In this document: positions 48,384 to 59,329 of the stretch, one piece after another
Layout: each line of letters starts with the position of its first letter
Position numbering within the stretch: the first letter of the stretch is position 1
From: an uncultured Pirellulaceae bacterium
GTDB lineage: Bacteria > Planctomycetota > Planctomycetia > Pirellulales > Pirellulaceae
Direction of reading: 5' to 3'
NCBI GenBank assembly: GCA_938091115.1
Contig: CALKNI010000147.1
Span: forward strand, 1-64,000
Length of the DNA stretch: 64,000 nt
Notes under the pieces: generated by a model
Databases searched by the model: none
What the model saw: only the letters and a program-made list of their open reading frames with translations
Told to the model about the DNA's origin: nothing
Position numbers and translations under genes: made by a program

Positions 48384-49652
48384 CTAAGAAATCAGTTCCT
48401 TTATGACCTTGCCGCCATTGGCAATTTTCATTGGTCGACCACTTTGGCTAGTGAAAGTGGTTTCGAGTGAAATTCCCAGAGAATGGCACACTGTCGCCAT
48501 TAGATCTTCTGAAGATTGTGATGGCCCGACAACACTGGTTCCATCTTCGTTGGTCGCACCGACAGCGATTCCCGAGTTCATTCCGGCTCCACCAACAACA
48601 GCACTCCAGCTTCTGGCCCAGTGATCGCGTCCAGTGTTGCCATTAATTCTAGGGGTTCGGCTAAATTCTCCCATCCAGATCACGGCGACGTCATCCAGCA
48701 TGTCCCGTGCGGCTAAATCTTCCATCAAAGCACTCATTCCGCGATCGAGCTCAGGAAGTTTCGTATTTTCGAGAGTTTGGAAAATATTCTGGTGGTTGTC
48801 CCAACCGCCAAGGCCAACTTCTACGAATGGTACGCCCGACTCAACCAAACGGCGTGCCATTAAGCAGCCTCGTCCGAAATTGGTTCGTCCGTAACGTTCC
48901 TGAACGTCATCGGGTTCCTGCATGACCTTGAACGCCTTCATTTGCTCGCTCGTCATGAGACTCAAAGTCTTGCTCAATACCTTAGCGTGCTCGCCGGCGG
49001 CGATTCCACGATTGGAATCGATGAAGCCAGATTCCATCATTTTGAGAGCCTGCATTCGCTGAGTCAGGCGGTCTGGTTCGATTCCCATGTCCAAGTTGCG
49101 AACCTGTCCGTTCGAATTGACGGAAAAGGGAGCCCAAGCCATGCCCAAAAATCCAGGCCCTTCGCTGTTACCGCCGACGGAAACAAATGGTGGGATTTCA
49201 AGATCTTCACGCGTTGCGGAAAGTTCGTGGGCAATCACAGAACCGTAACTTGGGTGTTTTACGTTCGGGTTGGGAACGTAGCCGGTGTGCATGTAGTACC
49301 GGCCTCGCATGTGGTCGGCTTCTCGGGTGCTCATGGAGCGCACGATCGAGAGTTTGTCCATGTTCTTTGCCATCATCGGCATGTGCTCACAAATTTGCAC
49401 ATCTCCGGCAGTTGAAATGGGTCGAAACGGGCCGCCATTGTTTGATCCCGGCTTAAGATCCCAAATATCCATGGTCGACGGTCCGCCACCCATCCAAAGT
49501 AAAATCGCAGCCTTCTTATTTTTCTTAAGCTGTTTAGTACTTGCCTTGAGAGTGTTGCCCAACGCGAGTGCCGTACCGGTCATGGCGGAAGCACCAGCGA
49601 GGTGACGCATGAAATGGCGTCGGTTCATGCCCTGAGGGGTTTTAAAATTCAT
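48384..49652 (-). CDS. DUF1501 family secreted (Tat signal-like) protein
   Basis: MNRRHFMRHLAGASAMTGTALALG, LWMGGGPSTMDIWDLKPG, WIGEFSRTPRINGNTGRDHW (as WMGEFSRTP). Confidence 0.93.
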   Translation of the reverse strand: MNFKTPQGMNRRHFMRHLAGASAMTGTALALGNTLKASTKQLKKNKKAAILLWMGGGPSTMDIWDLKPGSNNGGPFRPISTAGDVQICEHMPMMAKNMDKLSIVRSMSTREADHMRGRYYMHTGYVPNPNVKHPSYGSVIAHELSATREDLEIPPFVSVGGNSEGPGFLGMAWAPFSVNSNGQVRNLDMGIEPDRLTQRMQALKMMESGFIDSNRGIAAGEHAKVLSKTLSLMTSEQMKAFKVMQEPDDVQERYGRTNFGRGCLMARRLVESGVPFVEVGLGGWDNHQNIFQTLENTKLPELDRGMSALMEDLAARDMLDDVAVIWMGEFSRTPRINGNTGRDHWARSWSAVVGGAGMNSGIAVGATNEDGTSVVGPSQSSEDLMATVCHSLGISLETTFTSQSGRPMKIANGGKVIKELIS

Positions 49653-49754
49653 GGCGTCGTCCTTTGTGAAAAAATCAGTTGCTGTTTTATTTTAATCGAA
49701 TTGAAAGGCGTTGGGTGAGCCCAGAGAAAATTCTCCCGGTTTGTTGGGAGAAAT

Positions 49755-51461
49755 TTAGTGGTTAAAGATAAATTCATTGGTGTTGAGGATTACCCACCAA
49801 ACGTCGCGTAGCGCCTCTTTGGGGTCTCCATTTCTGGCTTTCAGGAATTGCTTAGCCAGATTCTTTTCGTCGCTTTTCGGTTTTCTCGCAAGTCCAGCGA
49901 CGAACAGTTGTTCAACGCACTGCGAGTAGTTTTTGCCTGATTTTGCAAGGTTATCGATTAGACTTCCTTTTTTGGTGTCGATTGCCTGTTTGACCATGTC
50001 ACCGTTGAAGAGCATCAAGACCTGGGGAATCGTGCCGTTGAAACTGGTCGATTCTTGTCCTTCGTCGGTGCCAAAAGCTTGATTAAACTGGCCAAGCCAA
50101 GTGTTTTTCTTTCGCTCTCGCTCTTCGTAGCTACCTTGAAGTTCAATTGCTTCGGTCGCAACCATCATCGATTCGTAGAGTTGTTCGGCTTCCATTTGGC
50201 GAAGATAGAAATGCGAGAACTTTGGTGACTCACCAAGTAGCGGATCATCGCTTTGATTACCGGATGAACGCTTGCTAGAAAGACTGTAAGGTTTGCTTAA
50301 GGCAACCCAGGAGATCAGTTTTCTGAGATCAAATTCTGCGCGGCGAAATTCTTCTGAAAGAAACTCAAGCAACTCTGGGTTGGAAGGAATGTTGTGTGGC
50401 CCAAGGTCATCGACCGGTGCTGTAAAACCATATCCCAGAAAGTGCGCCCACATACGGTTCACGATCGATCGTGTCATGAACGGAGACGCGACCATCATCT
50501 TGGCGAGTTCTTCGCGGCGGTTGACGACATTCACCAACCCACTCCGTTCGATCTCGCTGCCATCGACAAAGACGGGGTAGGCAACCTTGCTCAGGCCATT
50601 TCGCATTTCGAAAAAGATCTCTGATTTACCTTGGCTTTCGCCTCGGAAATCTTGATCGGCGAGTTGGGCCACTCCGCCGTCCCTTGGTCGGGCTCCACCT
50701 GGGAAGGCTCGCACCTGCCGAAAGAACGCATTCATTTCCCAGTACTTCTGCTGTTTCCAATCGTTGAATGGGTGGTTGTGGCACTGAGTGCATTGCACTT
50801 GCAGACCTAGGAAAATTTTTGTTGTCGCCGCCGTTGCGAGCGAAGCTTTTTCCTCATTGACTTTGTCAATTAAGAAGTTGGTCGCTCCATTGAATTTTTC
50901 ATCTCCTGGTGTCGTGGACCCGGTAGCAGTGACCAATTCGTAAACCATTTTGTCATACGACTTCTCTCGAGCGAACGAGTCCCGCAAATACTTTTGCATT
51001 CCAGGGCGACTAATCATCGAGTCGTTATCGTTCCCGCCCGTTCGACCGATTAGTAAATTGGTCCACACGGTTGTCCAGTTTCTCGCAAATTCTTCTGTAT
51101 AGCTGTCATCGTAAAGTAGTTTTTCAACCAGCTTTTTCTTTTTGTCGGAGTCGCGAGACTCCATAAACTCAGTCGCTTCAGCGTATGAGGGTACCCGCCC
51201 GATAATGTCGAGATAAACTCGCCGGCACCATTCGCCATCGGTTGCCTCTTTCGAGGGCTTTAATTCATAGTCAGTCCAAAGTTGTTCCACTAGCTTGTTA
51301 ATTTGCAAGACAGTGGAATCCGCATCCGAGGCGGAGGTTGTCCTGAATGAAACTGGAGAAGTCTGAGCGGACGAGGTTGCTGCAAAGCCGAGAATCAAAA
51401 TGGCCGAACAAAGATAGTTTGCTGCGTTTAACAAAGTGTTCGTCTTGAACTGCTGGCCCAT
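49755..51461 (-). CDS. DUF1549/DUF1553 family protein
   Basis: RRVYLDIIGRVPSYAEATEFM, LGLQVQCTQCHNHPFNDWKQQKYW, MTRSIVNRMWAHFLGYGFTAPVDDLGPHN. Confidence 0.93.
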   Translation of the reverse strand: MGQQFKTNTLLNAANYLCSAILILGFAATSSAQTSPVSFRTTSASDADSTVLQINKLVEQLWTDYELKPSKEATDGEWCRRVYLDIIGRVPSYAEATEFMESRDSDKKKKLVEKLLYDDSYTEEFARNWTTVWTNLLIGRTGGNDNDSMISRPGMQKYLRDSFAREKSYDKMVYELVTATGSTTPGDEKFNGATNFLIDKVNEEKASLATAATTKIFLGLQVQCTQCHNHPFNDWKQQKYWEMNAFFRQVRAFPGGARPRDGGVAQLADQDFRGESQGKSEIFFEMRNGLSKVAYPVFVDGSEIERSGLVNVVNRREELAKMMVASPFMTRSIVNRMWAHFLGYGFTAPVDDLGPHNIPSNPELLEFLSEEFRRAEFDLRKLISWVALSKPYSLSSKRSSGNQSDDPLLGESPKFSHFYLRQMEAEQLYESMMVATEAIELQGSYEERERKKNTWLGQFNQAFGTDEGQESTSFNGTIPQVLMLFNGDMVKQAIDTKKGSLIDNLAKSGKNYSQCVEQLFVAGLARKPKSDEKNLAKQFLKARNGDPKEALRDVWWVILNTNEFIFNH

Positions 51462-51694
51462 TGATTGTCCCTGGTGGTGGATTTGAGTTGCACGGTCAGA
51501 AACAATCCGCTCGTCAGTGAGACGACATTGTCGCTGAAATTATTACAGTATTCTAGACTCGGCTCTGTTTATGATTCAACTCGATTGTCTTAAAATTGCA
51601 CAGGTGTATCATTTTGGTGTATCGAAATTGAACATCTTGGGGAGGTCCTCCCGCTTTTACTCACGCTGTTCAGTCTCGATTCCCGAGAAAAATG

Positions 51695-51727
51695 GCCTAG
51701 ACTGCTCTAAAAGTGAGCAGTCTAGGC
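51695..51727 (-). terminator. Strong hairpin, terminator-like on the minus strand
   Basis: Perfect 13-bp inverted repeat GCCTAGACTGCTC-TAAAAGT-GAGCAGTCTAGGC; on the minus strand followed by CATTTTTC. Confidence 0.55.
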
Positions 51728-52092
51728 ACTGCCTCGTCTCTTTTCGCCAAAAGCAGGAGTTAAACAACTTCCAGCGAACCACTTCCAACTATTACTGAAG
51801 CAATCTGTGTGCCAAAAACGACGAGACTGATACGGTATTTCTTGGGGTGGCGAAAAACTCACTCTTTCGAAGGTTTCTTTGCTTAGCCAAAATGCCGTAT
51901 GTTTTGGTGGTTTTACGGCAAGCAACGTTTACGATCTAAATCATATTCTATTTGTGTTTCATGGAAAGATACTACATAAGATGCCTGTCAGCGCGTTGAA
52001 AATGAAAAATATGCGTTTGTAAACCCGAATTAAATGGGTTTGATGGCGATATCAACACGGGAATGCCTCGGTAAAAGGCTCATTGCGCAATT

Positions 52093-52641
52093 TTAGATGA
52101 TTTTTTTAAGGCCGAGTGACTTTCGGTGCGAGTTCACCATTGCAAAAGCTTGAGGGCTGTTTTTGATGAATTTGACCAACTGCGAGGTAGAGCAATCGAG
52201 ACGCTGCGCTGTTGCGGCTGGATTAAAGTCATGAAAATTCAGGAAATCAAGCGCTTCGGCAAGTAGTGCTGGGAAATCAGGGTGTTTCTGGCTGACTTTG
52301 ATTTTCCTTTTTTCGAGTCGAGATTTCCACCGTTCGCTTGGGGCAGATTCCAAGGATTTTTGAGTCCGAAAGCCAATTGCGAGGTTGGTTTTCAGTCTTC
52401 CGATTGCCACAGTTTTATTTTTGTTTTGACTTCTTGCTTCGCTTGCCTGGCCGGATATCCCAGTGGGGAGGTGGGTTATTACGATTGCGGTTTCAACTTT
52501 GTTTCGATGTTGCCCGCCCGGGCCGCTTCCGCGCGTGCGTTTCACCGAGCAATTTTTGAGCAGCGATAGATCGGATTGGCTTGCCGGATGTTGGGACACT
52601 TTGTTTATTAGCTCGATATCTAAATTGGCTGGTAAATTCAA
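52093..52641 (-). CDS. Stand-alone GGQ-domain peptide chain release factor-like protein
   Basis: VKRTRGSGPGGQHRNKVETAIVITHLPTGISGQASEARSQNKNKTVAIGRLK; no codon-recognition domain. Confidence 0.88.
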   Translation of the reverse strand: MNLPANLDIELINKVSQHPASQSDLSLLKNCSVKRTRGSGPGGQHRNKVETAIVITHLPTGISGQASEARSQNKNKTVAIGRLKTNLAIGFRTQKSLESAPSERWKSRLEKRKIKVSQKHPDFPALLAEALDFLNFHDFNPAATAQRLDCSTSQLVKFIKNSPQAFAMVNSHRKSLGLKKII

Positions 52642-52894
52642 ATTTAACTGACTCGTAATGCCAATTGAAGAAAGCGCTGGAAGTTTACGAGCTGTGAAGG
52701 CAAGAGGGTGATTTTGAAAACTCTAGTTTGAAAGCCTGAATTTGATACAACCTGCATTCAACAGGCTAAAAATCAACATCCTAAATTAACAAACCTGAAT
52801 TCTAGCTTTAAACAGGTAGGGGTTGCAGAATTAAAAGTTTACAATAATTCTCGTAATCTGGTTTGATTAGTCAGCACGAAAGACTGAGCTCGAC

Positions 52895-54700
52895 ATGGCA
52901 CTTGAAGAAATTGGCCCTTACGAAATCAAAGGTGTATTAGGCCGTGGTGGCATGGGTTCGGTTTTTCGTGGGGTTCACAAAGATACGGGTGAAGTACATG
53001 CGGTCAAAGTCTTGGCTCCCAATTATGCGAACGACGACCATTTTCGCGGTAGGTTTGAAGCCGAAATTGAATCGCTTCTGAAGCTAAACCACCGCAACAT
53101 TGTCCGTATCTTGAGTTTTGGGCAAGAGGACGGAATGTTATTCTTTTCCATGGAACTGGTGGAGGGGAATAGCCTTTTTCAAATGCAAAAAAGTGGCTAT
53201 CGATTTGACTGGCGAGCCGTGTTGCAAATCGCTAAGGATGTCATTGCTGGCTTGAGGCACGCTCATGATCGAGGGATTATCCACCGCGATCTTAAGCCGG
53301 GTAATTTGTTAATGACCTATGACGAAAATTCTAAACCTGACTTTGTAAAGATCACCGATTTTGGCATTGCCAAACGGTTTGGTTCATCGCAGAACACTGG
53401 GCAAAATGTCCTGGGAACGATGGATTTCATGAGTCCAGAACAGGCAAATGGTGGGTTGGTCACGATACGGAGTGATCTCTACAGCCTTGGTTCGGTGATG
53501 TACGCACTCCTGTCGGGCAAGCCTCCGTTTCGAACCAATTCGGTGGAAGGTTCGTTGAGCAATTTGCTGCGGGCTCCAGCGCCGAGTATTTCAGCTTCGT
53601 TTCCGGAGGTTCCGGCTGAGATCGATCTTTTGATCCGGCGACTGATGGCGAAGCGACCCGAGGATCGGATTCCAACTTCGCTGTCCTTACTTCATCAAAT
53701 CGAGGAAGTCGAATCGGCTCTGCGCGAGAGCAGCGAAGCAAGGACGACTCATCGTCCAGAAGGTCAAGAGCGTGTCGATACATTTGACGTCGGAGATCCA
53801 GTGACACGTGAAAATACTGGGCGAGCTGACGCGAAGAAGGCAGCCCGGAAAGTCAGCGTTGTAAATACTGACAGGCAGACGGTTGAGTTTACGGATCACA
53901 AGAGCCAGCAGATTGATACGATGCCGGTGCGAGAGGATTACTTTGAAACCGTGACGGACAAGGTGAGGGAGCAGCCATATGTCGCTGATTTTGAGCCTCG
54001 GGAAAGCAAAGGTGCTTGGCGACTTCTCTTCGCTTTTTTGTTTGTGGTTGTGATCGGTGTCTATGGCGTGTGGCAGGCCTATAAACCGCCTAGTGCTGAG
54101 GAATTGTACGCGGCGATAGAGACAGGTTCGAGTAAGCCTGATTCGGTGGTTCTTGAAATCAGCCAGTTTTTAGAGCTTTACCCGGACGATGAACGGGCTG
54201 ATCAAGTTTTAGAATTGGGGCGTGTCGGAGACGCGATCAAGCTCTATAAAAGCCGTAGGAAATTTCTGACTGCCAAAGGTTCATCAAGGTTGAGTGACAT
54301 TGAACAGCGTTTCCTGCGTATTGTCGAAAGCGCGGATAAAAATCCAATCAAGGCAAGCAAAGAAATGGATGTTTTCGTTAATTTTCTTAGTGGCGTGGAA
54401 TTGGAGCCGCGGGACCAAGCCTGTTTCGAGGCGGCCGTTGCCTATCGAATTAAAATCAAGCACGATGCGTTGAGTGAGTTGCGAGGTAACCTGAATCGCA
54501 TTAGGTCGGTGCTCGATACTGCCTTGAAGACAACGGATGTTGACGAGCAAGTCAGGTTATACAAATCAATTATCAGTTACTCAAAAGATATTGATTGGGG
54601 GCGGTTTCCAGATTCACGTCGAGGAAGCGACATGGTTCAAAAAGCTCAGAGGATGTTGTTGCAACTTGAGTCGGCCCATCCTGAATCCTTCCAGAAATGA
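52895..54700 (+). CDS. Transmembrane Ser/Thr protein kinase
   Basis: LGRGGMGSVFRGVHKDTGEVHAVKVL, GIIHRDLKPGNLLM, KITDFGIAK, GTMDFMSPEQA; TM LLFAFLFVVVIGVYGVW. Confidence 0.95.
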   Translation: MALEEIGPYEIKGVLGRGGMGSVFRGVHKDTGEVHAVKVLAPNYANDDHFRGRFEAEIESLLKLNHRNIVRILSFGQEDGMLFFSMELVEGNSLFQMQKSGYRFDWRAVLQIAKDVIAGLRHAHDRGIIHRDLKPGNLLMTYDENSKPDFVKITDFGIAKRFGSSQNTGQNVLGTMDFMSPEQANGGLVTIRSDLYSLGSVMYALLSGKPPFRTNSVEGSLSNLLRAPAPSISASFPEVPAEIDLLIRRLMAKRPEDRIPTSLSLLHQIEEVESALRESSEARTTHRPEGQERVDTFDVGDPVTRENTGRADAKKAARKVSVVNTDRQTVEFTDHKSQQIDTMPVREDYFETVTDKVREQPYVADFEPRESKGAWRLLFAFLFVVVIGVYGVWQAYKPPSAEELYAAIETGSSKPDSVVLEISQFLELYPDDERADQVLELGRVGDAIKLYKSRRKFLTAKGSSRLSDIEQRFLRIVESADKNPIKASKEMDVFVNFLSGVELEPRDQACFEAAVAYRIKIKHDALSELRGNLNRIRSVLDTALKTTDVDEQVRLYKSIISYSKDIDWGRFPDSRRGSDMVQKAQRMLLQLESAHPESFQK

Positions 54701-54984
54701 CCAATTCCTGTTTAAAGCAATCGCATTTCGCGTAGATCAACTCCTCACCCCAAGGGTGCGAGGGACGGTGCGTCCAAGTGACGAACTGGAATAAACGAGC
54801 GAATCGAGATGATGATTTTTATGAGTAATTTTTTTACACAAAGACACCGTTATTATGCAATCCTATGAACTCTGTTTGGAATATCATACGTTCGTGTAAT
54901 TTATCATTCTGATCTGCGAGTGCTTCGTCACCCGTTTGTAATATAGAGTATCTAATGTTTCGTAGTTGAGCCAAGTGAAATTCA

Positions 54985-55860
54985 ATGAGCATCGAGGACC
55001 TGTCGGAGATACATCGTCCGATTACTTCTTTATTTCCAAGCTTGAAGGACGATGATTTCGATCGTTATTGCCTTTCCAGTGATGACGTCGATTTCTTTCA
55101 CGAGCAAGGTTACCTTGCGGGCATCCAATTGCTGGATGCCGCACAAATCGAAGTATTAAAACGAGAACTGGCGGAGTTCTTTGATCCTGAACATGCTGGC
55201 CAAAACCTGTGGCATGAGTATCATACCAACGAGTCAAATGACCCGGACCGAGTGCTTTTTCATGCGTTGGGTGCGTGGCGACTGCGACCTGGTTTTCACG
55301 ACTTGCTTTGGAACCCGGCATTTTTGATTCCCGCGTGTCAGTTGCTCGGTGGCGGAGTGCGATTTTGGCATGATCAATTATTTTGTAAACCTGCGAAGCA
55401 CGGTGGAAATGTTGCGTGGCATCAAGATTATTCTTATTGGACGCGGACTCAACCGATGGCTCATTTGACTTGCTGGACGGGATTAGACCGTGCGACTCAA
55501 GAGAATGGTTGTTTACAATATATTCCCCAGAGTCATCGCTGGGACTTACTTCCAATCACTGGCTTGGCGGGTGATATGACAGCGATTCAAAGTGTACTGA
55601 CCGACGCGCAGTGGGAGACCTTTCAAAATCCTGTTTCAATTGAACTCGAGCCCGGGCAGTGTGCGTTCCACCATCCGTTGATGGTACACGGTTCATTTGA
55701 TAATCGAACGGAGCAACCGCGTCGGGCGGTCGTGCTGAATTTAATACGTGATGGAGTCGAGTCATTTACCGATGATGAGTTGTTGCCGGGGGTGCCGGTC
55801 ATTCCCAGCGGCCAAAAAATGGAAGGGCAGTTTTTTCCACTGCTCTATTCTGCGCCATGA
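54985..55860 (+). CDS. Phytanoyl-CoA dioxygenase (PhyH) family protein
   Basis: [81 protein letters not shown]. Confidence 0.92.
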   Translation: MSIEDLSEIHRPITSLFPSLKDDDFDRYCLSSDDVDFFHEQGYLAGIQLLDAAQIEVLKRELAEFFDPEHAGQNLWHEYHTNESNDPDRVLFHALGAWRLRPGFHDLLWNPAFLIPACQLLGGGVRFWHDQLFCKPAKHGGNVAWHQDYSYWTRTQPMAHLTCWTGLDRATQENGCLQYIPQSHRWDLLPITGLAGDMTAIQSVLTDAQWETFQNPVSIELEPGQCAFHHPLMVHGSFDNRTEQPRRAVVLNLIRDGVESFTDDELLPGVPVIPSGQKMEGQFFPLLYSAP

Positions 55861-55886
55861 GAGGTTCTTTGCCGGAATCCATATAA

Positions 55887-57023
55887 GTGATTTTTAAAAT
55901 GCAACGCGAGGCGAAACAGTTGAACGATAATTTTTCCGATACCGAAGATCAGGTTGCTGTAAATCTAGCAAGTCGGAGCTATGCGATTGAAATTAAGCCT
56001 GGTTTGATGAGTCGACTTGCGGAGAGACTGGGTCGTTTTGTTTCGGATGAGCATGTAATTTTAGTCACAGATAACAACGTCGCTGAGTTGTATCTCGAAT
56101 CCGTTGTTTCACAGGTTTCAGAGATTGCTCAACGAGTGGATGTCATTTGTGTAAATTCTGGCGAAGAGTCAAAATCAATTTCCGTATGTAACGAGCTGTG
56201 GCAGAAGATGGTCGATTTTAATACCGATCGTCAGTCTGTAGTTGTTGCGTTGGGTGGAGGCGTCGTCGGTGATCTGGCTGGGTTTCTGGCTGCTTCGTTT
56301 GCCCGTGGAATACGATTTATTCAAATTCCGACAACGCTGCTTGCCCAGGTTGACAGTAGCGTCGGTGGGAAGGTTGGAGTCAATTTGCCCAGCGCGAAAA
56401 ACATGGTTGGCGCTTTTTGGCAACCGGAAGTGGTTTTGATAGATCCCCTCGTTTTAGAGACTTTGGACGAATCCAATTTCCGTGGGGGACTCGCCGAGGT
56501 AATTAAATACGGATTGATCATGGACGTCGATTTCTTTGCCTCTCTTGAGGCTTCGGTTGATCTGATCGGGCGACGGGAAGCAGAAGCACTTACCAAGTGT
56601 ATCGCTCGCTGTTGCCAATGTAAGTCAGCGATCGTCGAAGAAGACGAACGAGAAACTTCTGGCCGTAGAGCGATTTTAAATTACGGGCATACTTACGGGC
56701 ATGCAATTGAAGCTGTGTTTGGTTACGGGCGTTTTCTCCATGGTGAGGCAATTGCAATTGGCATGACGTGTGCAGCCCGCTTGGCACGCGACCTCGGAAT
56801 GGTGCAGGACTCTTTTGTAGAGAGGCAAACCGAGTTGTTTCGAAAAATGAAGCTTCCAGTTGAGTGTCCTGCAGAGCGTCACGATGAGCTAATCGCATCG
56901 ATGAAACACGATAAGAAAGTCGCGAGGGGAAAGTTGAAGTTGATTCTTCCGGTTGGTATTGGCGAGGTCGTGGTCCTGGCAGCTCCCGATGATCAGCGGA
57001 TTCTGGACAGCCTAAAGAATTGA
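55887..57023 (+). CDS. aroB: 3-dehydroquinate synthase
   Basis: VALGGGVVGDLAGFLAASFARGIRFIQIPTTLLAQVDSSVGGKVGVNLPSAKNMVGAFWQP; LNYGHTYGHAIEA. Confidence 0.96.
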   Translation: MIFKMQREAKQLNDNFSDTEDQVAVNLASRSYAIEIKPGLMSRLAERLGRFVSDEHVILVTDNNVAELYLESVVSQVSEIAQRVDVICVNSGEESKSISVCNELWQKMVDFNTDRQSVVVALGGGVVGDLAGFLAASFARGIRFIQIPTTLLAQVDSSVGGKVGVNLPSAKNMVGAFWQPEVVLIDPLVLETLDESNFRGGLAEVIKYGLIMDVDFFASLEASVDLIGRREAEALTKCIARCCQCKSAIVEEDERETSGRRAILNYGHTYGHAIEAVFGYGRFLHGEAIAIGMTCAARLARDLGMVQDSFVERQTELFRKMKLPVECPAERHDELIASMKHDKKVARGKLKLILPVGIGEVVVLAAPDDQRILDSLKN

Positions 57024-57028
57024 AGAAC

Positions 57029-57056
57029 AAGTTGCCCGGCTCGGCAATTGCTTTTT
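57029..57056 (+). terminator. Intrinsic terminator after aroB
   Basis: AGTTGCC-CGGCTC-GGCAATT followed by GCTTTTTT. Confidence 0.65.
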
Positions 57057-57074
57057 TAAACGCCCCAGCCCGTT

Positions 57075-58337
57075 TTAGATGGACTGGCTTGCGTTGCCTC
57101 GCCCTGAGATGAATGGCTGGTAGTTTAGCATTTTGAAATTGGGGGCGGAACTCAAATCGTATTCAATTTGACGCCAGCGAATTTGTCTGCAGAACAGTGA
57201 CTTGATCGAGGATGCACCATAGATTAGCTGGCATACAGGTACCAATAAAAACAGCTTGGTTATTCGCCAGAGAGTTGTGTTGCCCATCGTTTCGCCACGT
57301 AATTGGGCGCTTTTCGCAGCAACATTTCTGGAAACCGAATATGCCAATGTGGAGAGGACTCCGCTTAAAAGCAATGCCGTCGCACAAGCGATCAAAGCGG
57401 TTCCGTTTCCAATTATGACAGCCAGAATCAAAATGGTGAAATTGGTCAGCATGAGAACATTGCTGAAGCAAGCGTGGATAACAGAGAGAAAAAATGTGTT
57501 TTCGTAAAGTCGAGACCATGTCAGCATGCGAGTCACCCACCGATTCGCGTACGAGGCTGAGCAATGTTCGCGATTGATCATGATGAGAGATGGAGCAAAT
57601 TCAATCTTTAGTCCCTGATCCTGAATGGCTTTCTTAAGAGGCCCGTCGTCCACAATCGACTTCGACCAAATCGAAATTAAATTAGAGGATTCCAGTGTGG
57701 ATTTCCTCATTGCAAAACTACCGGCCCACGGGTTGGCAAAATATACTGAAAAGACAAGTGCACCAGCGTTCCAGACGCTTCGGATTAGTGAACCGGAGCC
57801 GGATGAAATGGGTGGCTCAAACCACTGACTGCCTGTGACTCCCCCGATTTCTTTGTCTTGAAGAGGTCCCGTTAATTCGGCTAGCCAGGTTTCGTGAGGC
57901 GCGACGTCGGCATCCAGAAACGCTACAAATTCTGTCTCTTGCGTCAAATGCTCAACGGCCTGGGTAATGGAATGGCATTTGAGGCTACAGGTGTCGCGAG
58001 GTGTATTCATGGCGTGAATCAACAGGCGATCGTCCGGGTCGAATTTCGACTTGATTTGATTTGCGACTTCCCATGCTGGGTCGTCCACGTGGTCGACCAC
58101 AAGATGGATTTGGAAGTGGGTATACTTTTGCTGGAGAACGCCGGTGAGGGAAGCTTCGAAAGTAGGGTCACAACCCCGCACGGACATAATGACGGCCGTC
58201 ATCGCTTGCTCGGATTGGCTGTCAGTTTTAAGAGTCTTCTTTGAGAACCAACGTCCGAATGAGATCGCGATTGAAAGCTGAATCAGCGCTGCCGCAAAAA
58301 TGACCTGACCTGCGAAGATTGCGGTAATGGTGAGCAT
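57075..58337 (-). CDS. Membrane glycosyltransferase family 2 (ceramide glucosyltransferase-like)
   Basis: AVIMSVRGCDPTFEASLTGVLQQKYTHFQIHLVVD, EFVAFLDADVAPHETWL, C-terminal TMs. Confidence 0.85.
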   Translation of the reverse strand: MLTITAIFAGQVIFAAALIQLSIAISFGRWFSKKTLKTDSQSEQAMTAVIMSVRGCDPTFEASLTGVLQQKYTHFQIHLVVDHVDDPAWEVANQIKSKFDPDDRLLIHAMNTPRDTCSLKCHSITQAVEHLTQETEFVAFLDADVAPHETWLAELTGPLQDKEIGGVTGSQWFEPPISSGSGSLIRSVWNAGALVFSVYFANPWAGSFAMRKSTLESSNLISIWSKSIVDDGPLKKAIQDQGLKIEFAPSLIMINREHCSASYANRWVTRMLTWSRLYENTFFLSVIHACFSNVLMLTNFTILILAVIIGNGTALIACATALLLSGVLSTLAYSVSRNVAAKSAQLRGETMGNTTLWRITKLFLLVPVCQLIYGASSIKSLFCRQIRWRQIEYDLSSAPNFKMLNYQPFISGRGNASQSI

Positions 58338-58340
58338 GGG

Positions 58341-59276
58341 TTATCTCGCCAATAGGTCGAATACTAATCGGATAAAACGCGGTGCGTCTGCCCAAAAACT
58401 AGGACTGATTAGCTTGGGGAGCTCTTTTTTAGGACCATCTTGCGTCATTCTCCAGGTTGCGGTTGAACCGGAAATAATATGGCTCCCTTCCGCAAGGCGT
58501 CGATTCTCTTTGGCCTCGGTACCGGAGACGTAGCATCCCCACCGATTTAGTGAAGCATGCGAGTAATCATGAATTTGGTGAATTGCAGTTACCATTTTTG
58601 ACAAATTAACGACTGGAACTTTAGTTTGTTTTGCCGAATGAATCATCCAGTTGTCCCAGTTGCCCCTCCCAACGGCAAACGGTGGAATGTTCTGGTAAAG
58701 TTGGCGATTGAAAATGAAATATTCTTTACAGACGTTGGAGGCACGCACTCCCTTGGTTTGGCATTCCTGCAAGAGACGTTGGATTTGAGTTGCCTGCTTA
58801 AAGTCAATTTTGCGATCTACATTTAAATCAGTGCGTTGGCCAAAAGCAACGAAATGGGGGAAGTGGGATTCGCGGGAAAGTTGATGGATAGCATTGGGAA
58901 AGTCTCTTGTCAAAATGACATCACAATTGCAATAGGCAAGGTAGTCGGTGGTAGTTTCCTGATGGGCAAGTTGAAAGGCCGAGTCGAGCAACGGCGTGCC
59001 ATGTTCATTGCATTGTAGGCCACTGATGTGACGGACACCAAACTCTTCTGCCGTTTCTTTGATACCAGCTTCATCGCCCAGAAGAAGCACTTCGACGTCT
59101 GGTTTCAATGCGGCCCAGGATTGAATCGCATTTCTTTGAATGAGATCGGCTTTTCCACCGAAGGGTTTGGGAAGGGCAAAAACAGTGACTGTGGGTAGAG
59201 GATGATTGTTGGTAAGCTCGCGGGCTTCGATACTGACGTCCTGCGGGACTGTAGCTTGGGGGTCGGGGTTGAGCAT
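58341..59276 (-). CDS. Hypothetical protein in a glycosyltransferase cluster (GT-A-like)
   Basis: TVFALPKPFGGKADLIQRNAIQSWAALKPDVEVLLLGDEAG...YLAYCNCDVILTRDFPNAI. Confidence 0.65.
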   Translation of the reverse strand: MLNPDPQATVPQDVSIEARELTNNHPLPTVTVFALPKPFGGKADLIQRNAIQSWAALKPDVEVLLLGDEAGIKETAEEFGVRHISGLQCNEHGTPLLDSAFQLAHQETTTDYLAYCNCDVILTRDFPNAIHQLSRESHFPHFVAFGQRTDLNVDRKIDFKQATQIQRLLQECQTKGVRASNVCKEYFIFNRQLYQNIPPFAVGRGNWDNWMIHSAKQTKVPVVNLSKMVTAIHQIHDYSHASLNRWGCYVSGTEAKENRRLAEGSHIISGSTATWRMTQDGPKKELPKLISPSFWADAPRFIRLVFDLLAR

Positions 59277-59296
59277 GGATCAAATCGCGATAATAC

Positions 59297-59329
59297 CGCT
59301 AAGCGAAAAGTTTAACGCTAAGCGAAAAG
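59297..59329. repeat. Short direct repeat, two copies of CGCTAAGCGAAAAG separated by 5 nt
   Basis: Copies at 59297-59310 and 59316-59329; the second covers the 3' end of the GT8 gene. Confidence 0.8.

Noticed and set aside
51695-51727. 13-bp inverted repeat considered as an operator or mobile-element end
   Set aside because: The minus-strand T-rich sequence right after the stem makes an intrinsic terminator more likely; no second copy or target-site duplication was seen.
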